Source: Oceanospirillaceae bacterium (lineage in GTDB: Bacteria > Pseudomonadota > Gammaproteobacteria > Pseudomonadales > Balneatricaceae). Taken from it: a stretch of 7,230 bases of DNA. The number at the start of each line of letters is the position of its first letter. Positions within the stretch are counted from its first letter, which is position 1. The notes beneath the pieces are model-generated. The model was not told the DNA's origin. It saw nothing but the letters and a program-made list of their open reading frames with translations, and did no database searches. Of the stretch, positions 5,337 through 7,230 are shown one piece after another. The stretch is from contig JAGSHA010000159.1 in the NCBI GenBank assembly GCA_023954795.1, positions 1 to 7,230 of the forward strand, given 5' to 3'. The position numbers were made by a program, and so were the translations under genes.

Positions 5337-6670
5337 TAAACGATATAAAACAATACGTTAACTGGTTCCGCCACTCATCGCCGTACATCAATACACATCG
5401 GGGTAAAACCTTCGTGCTGATGCTGGGTGGCGAAGCCGTGGCCAGCCCCAACTTCGACCACATCGTCCATGACATTGCGCTGCTGAATAGTCTCGGCGTA
5501 AGACTGGTGCTGGTGCACGGTTCGCGTCCACAAATTGAGACCCGTCTGGCCCAACAAGGGTTAAAACCACAACTGCATCATCACCGCCGAGTCACCGATG
5601 CTGAGACGCTGCGCTGCGTGATTGAGGCCGCGGCCTCGGTGCGCACCGAGATAGAAGCACGGCTGTCGATGGGCCTGTCCAACACCCCTATGCACGGTGC
5701 CCGTATCCGTGTTGTGTCCGGCAACTTTGTGACAGCGCGGCCGGTTGGTGTTGATGACGGCGTGGATCTGGGTCATACCGGTGAAGTTCGTCGGGTCGAC
5801 AGCGAAGCGATCAATCAGCATCTGGATCAGGGCAATATCGTCCTGCTGTCACATCTGGGCTACTCGCCGACCGGCGAAATTTTTAACCTTGCCGTTGAAG
5901 ATGTGGCCACCCGCACCGCTGTATCGCTTAACGCCGACAAGCTACTGCTGTTTGGCGCGGACAAGGGTGTACTCGACAGTAAACAGCAACTGCGCAGTGA
6001 AGTGCTCACGCGTAAAGCCGAACGGCTGGTGAGCAGCTATCTGGCGGGGTTGGAGCAAAGCGATAAGCCCCATACGGAACTGTCGCGTAACTTACTGGCT
6101 TCGGTACAAGCCTGTCGTGAAGGTGTGAACCGCTGCCATCTGATCAGCTATCAGGAAGACGGGGCGCTCATCACCGAACTGTTTACCCGTGAAGGCTCCG
6201 GCACGATGGTGCTGCAGGAATCCTACGAGCAAATTCGTCAGGCCAGCATTGAAGATGTTGGCGGCCTGCTGGAGATGATTCAGCCGATGGAGGAGCAGGG
6301 TATTTTGGTACGCCGCTCCCGCGAGTTGCTGGAGAGCGAAATCGAGCGTTTCACGTTGGTGGAACGTGATGGTGCGATTATCGGCTGCGCTGCGCTCTAT
6401 CCCTTTGCTGAGGAGAAAACCGGTGAACTGGCCTGCGTGGCGATCTCATCGGAGTACCGCGGCGGAGATCGCGGCGATATGTTACTGCAAGCGGTGGAAA
6501 AACAGGCACGCCTTCAAGGACTGGAACAATTATTTGTACTGACGACCCGCACCGCACACTGGTTTGTGGAACGTGGATTCAAAGAGGTGCCGGTAGGCTC
6601 TCTGCCAACCGAGAAAAAGTCACTTTACAATTTACAGCGGAATTCCAAAGTCTTTGCCAAACTACTTTGA
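5333..6670 (+). CDS. argA: N-acetylglutamate synthase, amino-acid N-acetyltransferase
   Basis: ArgA transfers acetyl from acetyl-CoA to glutamate, the first step of arginine synthesis, and is the usual target of arginine feedback inhibition. The 445-residue protein has the classical bacterial two-domain form. An N-terminal helix (YVNWFRHSSPYIN, 8-20) is of the type that links hexamers and supports arginine sensitivity. An amino-acid-kinase-like domain spans about 25-285 (LVLVHGSRPQI at 58-68, GHTGEVRRVD at 147-156, YSPTGEIFNLA at 177-187). A GNAT domain spans about 299-440 (EDVGGLLEMI, EEQGILVRRS at 320-329, YRGGDRGDMLL at 375-385 as the CoA loop, FVLTTRTAHWFVERGF at 401-416). The start is GTG at 5333, overlapping the argE TGA as GTGA. 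No later start fits, because the conserved YVNWFRH helix begins at residue 8. No clear ribosome site precedes it, which suggests translational coupling to argE. Confidence 0.96.
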   Translation: MINDIKQYVNWFRHSSPYINTHRGKTFVLMLGGEAVASPNFDHIVHDIALLNSLGVRLVLVHGSRPQIETRLAQQGLKPQLHHHRRVTDAETLRCVIEAAASVRTEIEARLSMGLSNTPMHGARIRVVSGNFVTARPVGVDDGVDLGHTGEVRRVDSEAINQHLDQGNIVLLSHLGYSPTGEIFNLAVEDVATRTAVSLNADKLLLFGADKGVLDSKQQLRSEVLTRKAERLVSSYLAGLEQSDKPHTELSRNLLASVQACREGVNRCHLISYQEDGALITELFTREGSGTMVLQESYEQIRQASIEDVGGLLEMIQPMEEQGILVRRSRELLESEIERFTLVERDGAIIGCAALYPFAEEKTGELACVAISSEYRGGDRGDMLLQAVEKQARLQGLEQLFVLTTRTAHWFVERGFKEVPVGSLPTEKKSLYNLQRNSKVFAKLL

Positions 6671-6702
6671 AACCGAGTGCTGTTTTGATCCGATTTAATG
6701 AC

Positions 6703-6725
6703 GGCCTCGGGATGAGGCCTCTTCT
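6703..6725 (+). terminator. Weak intrinsic terminator or attenuator after argA
   Basis: GGCCTC (6703-6708) and GAGGCC (6714-6719) form a 6-bp GC-rich stem with the loop GGGAT, followed by TCTTCT. The hairpin is compact, but the tail is interrupted by C, so termination is probably partial. It lies in the 77-base gap between argA and the DUF898 gene. It would end or thin out arg transcription before that gene. Confidence 0.55.
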
Positions 6726-6747
6726 GACTGATTAAGGAATATCAACC

Positions 6748-7230
6748 ATGAACAAACCGGTTCAGCCCAAGCTCGCTATACAGGAGCCTCAGGTACTCGA
6801 CTTTCAGTTTCACGGCAAAGCCGGTGAATTCTTCCGTATCTGGATCGTCAACCTCTGCCTGACGATTTTGACGCTCGGAATCTACTCAGCCTGGGCGAAA
6901 GTCCGCACGCATCAATACTTCTACGGACATACCACCCTTGGTGGTTCCAGTTTCGAGTATACCGCCCTACCGATGCAGATTCTGAAAGGCCGTCTGATCG
7001 CATTCGGTCTGTTTATACTCTACCAGGTCATTACTAATTTTTTCCCCCTCGCAGCCTTTCCGATGATGCTGCTATTCGCCGCCGTGCTACCCTGGATTAT
7101 CGTTCGCTCCCTGATGTTTCGACACTTTAATACCCGATACCGCAACATCCGCTTTGGCTTTGATGGCGGTTATGTGCAAGCGCTGATCGCCTATGTCTTA
7201 CTGCCCATTGGCAGCGCGTTCACCGCCGGA
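6748..7230 (+). CDS. DUF898 (YjgN-like) membrane protein, N-terminal part (cut by window edge)
   Basis: DUF898 proteins are polytopic inner-membrane proteins of unknown function. I translated 161 codons, open to the right edge. The recognisable family pattern is FHGKAGEFFRIWIVNL (21-36) running into LTLGIYSAWAKVR (41-53), then QYFYGHTTLGGSSFEY (56-71) and RYRNIRFGFDG (130-140). Hydrophobic segments lie at about 31-48, 82-97, 101-119 and 143-159, consistent with repeated two-helix units. There is no cleaved signal peptide; about 17 soluble residues precede the family region. The ATG at 6748 has a good ribosome site, AAGGA, 9 bases upstream. It follows argA on the same strand but is separated by a hairpin, so it may be read partly from the arg promoter or from its own. 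No link to arginine synthesis is evident from the sequence. Confidence 0.85.
   Translation, partial: MNKPVQPKLAIQEPQVLDFQFHGKAGEFFRIWIVNLCLTILTLGIYSAWAKVRTHQYFYGHTTLGGSSFEYTALPMQILKGRLIAFGLFILYQVITNFFPLAAFPMMLLFAAVLPWIIVRSLMFRHFNTRYRNIRFGFDGGYVQALIAYVLLPIGSAFTAG

Noticed and set aside
6667..6699. Promoter for the DUF898 gene (TTGAAA with TTTAAT)
   Set aside because: Each box matches 5 of 6, but the spacing is 21 bases, outside the usual 16-18. The first box also includes the argA stop codon.

Overview
This window is an ordinary-looking chromosomal segment of a gammaproteobacterium. The ArgA, Pit, DUF47 and ArgE proteins read like those of the Pseudomonas/Oceanospirillales group. The order DUF47, pit, argE, argA is, as I recall it, also found in Pseudomonas, and the glnE/ygiF adjacency is known from E. 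coli. Base composition is a little above half G+C by eye and even throughout. I see no insertion sequences, tRNA or rRNA genes, CRISPR arrays or phage genes. The taxonomic placement is inference from protein resemblance, not a database match.

Layout. (1) Minus strand, 1-505: N-terminal part of glnE (glutamine synthetase adenylyltransferase), running off the left edge. (2) Minus strand, 656-1789: a YgiF-like CYTH triphosphatase with a worn C-terminal CHAD-like region. The 150 bases between these two genes hold a perfect 12-bp hairpin and competing inverted repeats. (3) A divergent regulatory gap, 1790-1961, with a candidate promoter and a Pho-box-like element. (4) Plus strand, 1962-3936: a DUF47/PhoU-like protein and a PiT-family phosphate transporter, 28 bases apart, closed by a strong intrinsic terminator (3946-3978). 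(5) A 203-base gap that begins with a pyrimidine-rich tract. (6) Plus strand, 4182-6670: argE and argA overlapping by GTGA. (7) A short gap with a GC hairpin, then the start of a DUF898 membrane protein (6748 to the right edge).

Function. The central part is a phosphate module: phosphate uptake by Pit with its PhoU-like partner, with a triphosphate-hydrolysing enzyme transcribed the other way. The right part makes the first acetylated intermediate of arginine synthesis (ArgA) and removes the acetyl group later (ArgE). The left part controls nitrogen assimilation through glutamine synthetase.

No clearly new system is visible. The best leads are the mutually exclusive RNA pairings between ygiF and glnE, the Pho-box-like site in the divergent gap, the degenerate CHAD region, and the uncharacterised DUF898 gene behind the arginine genes.
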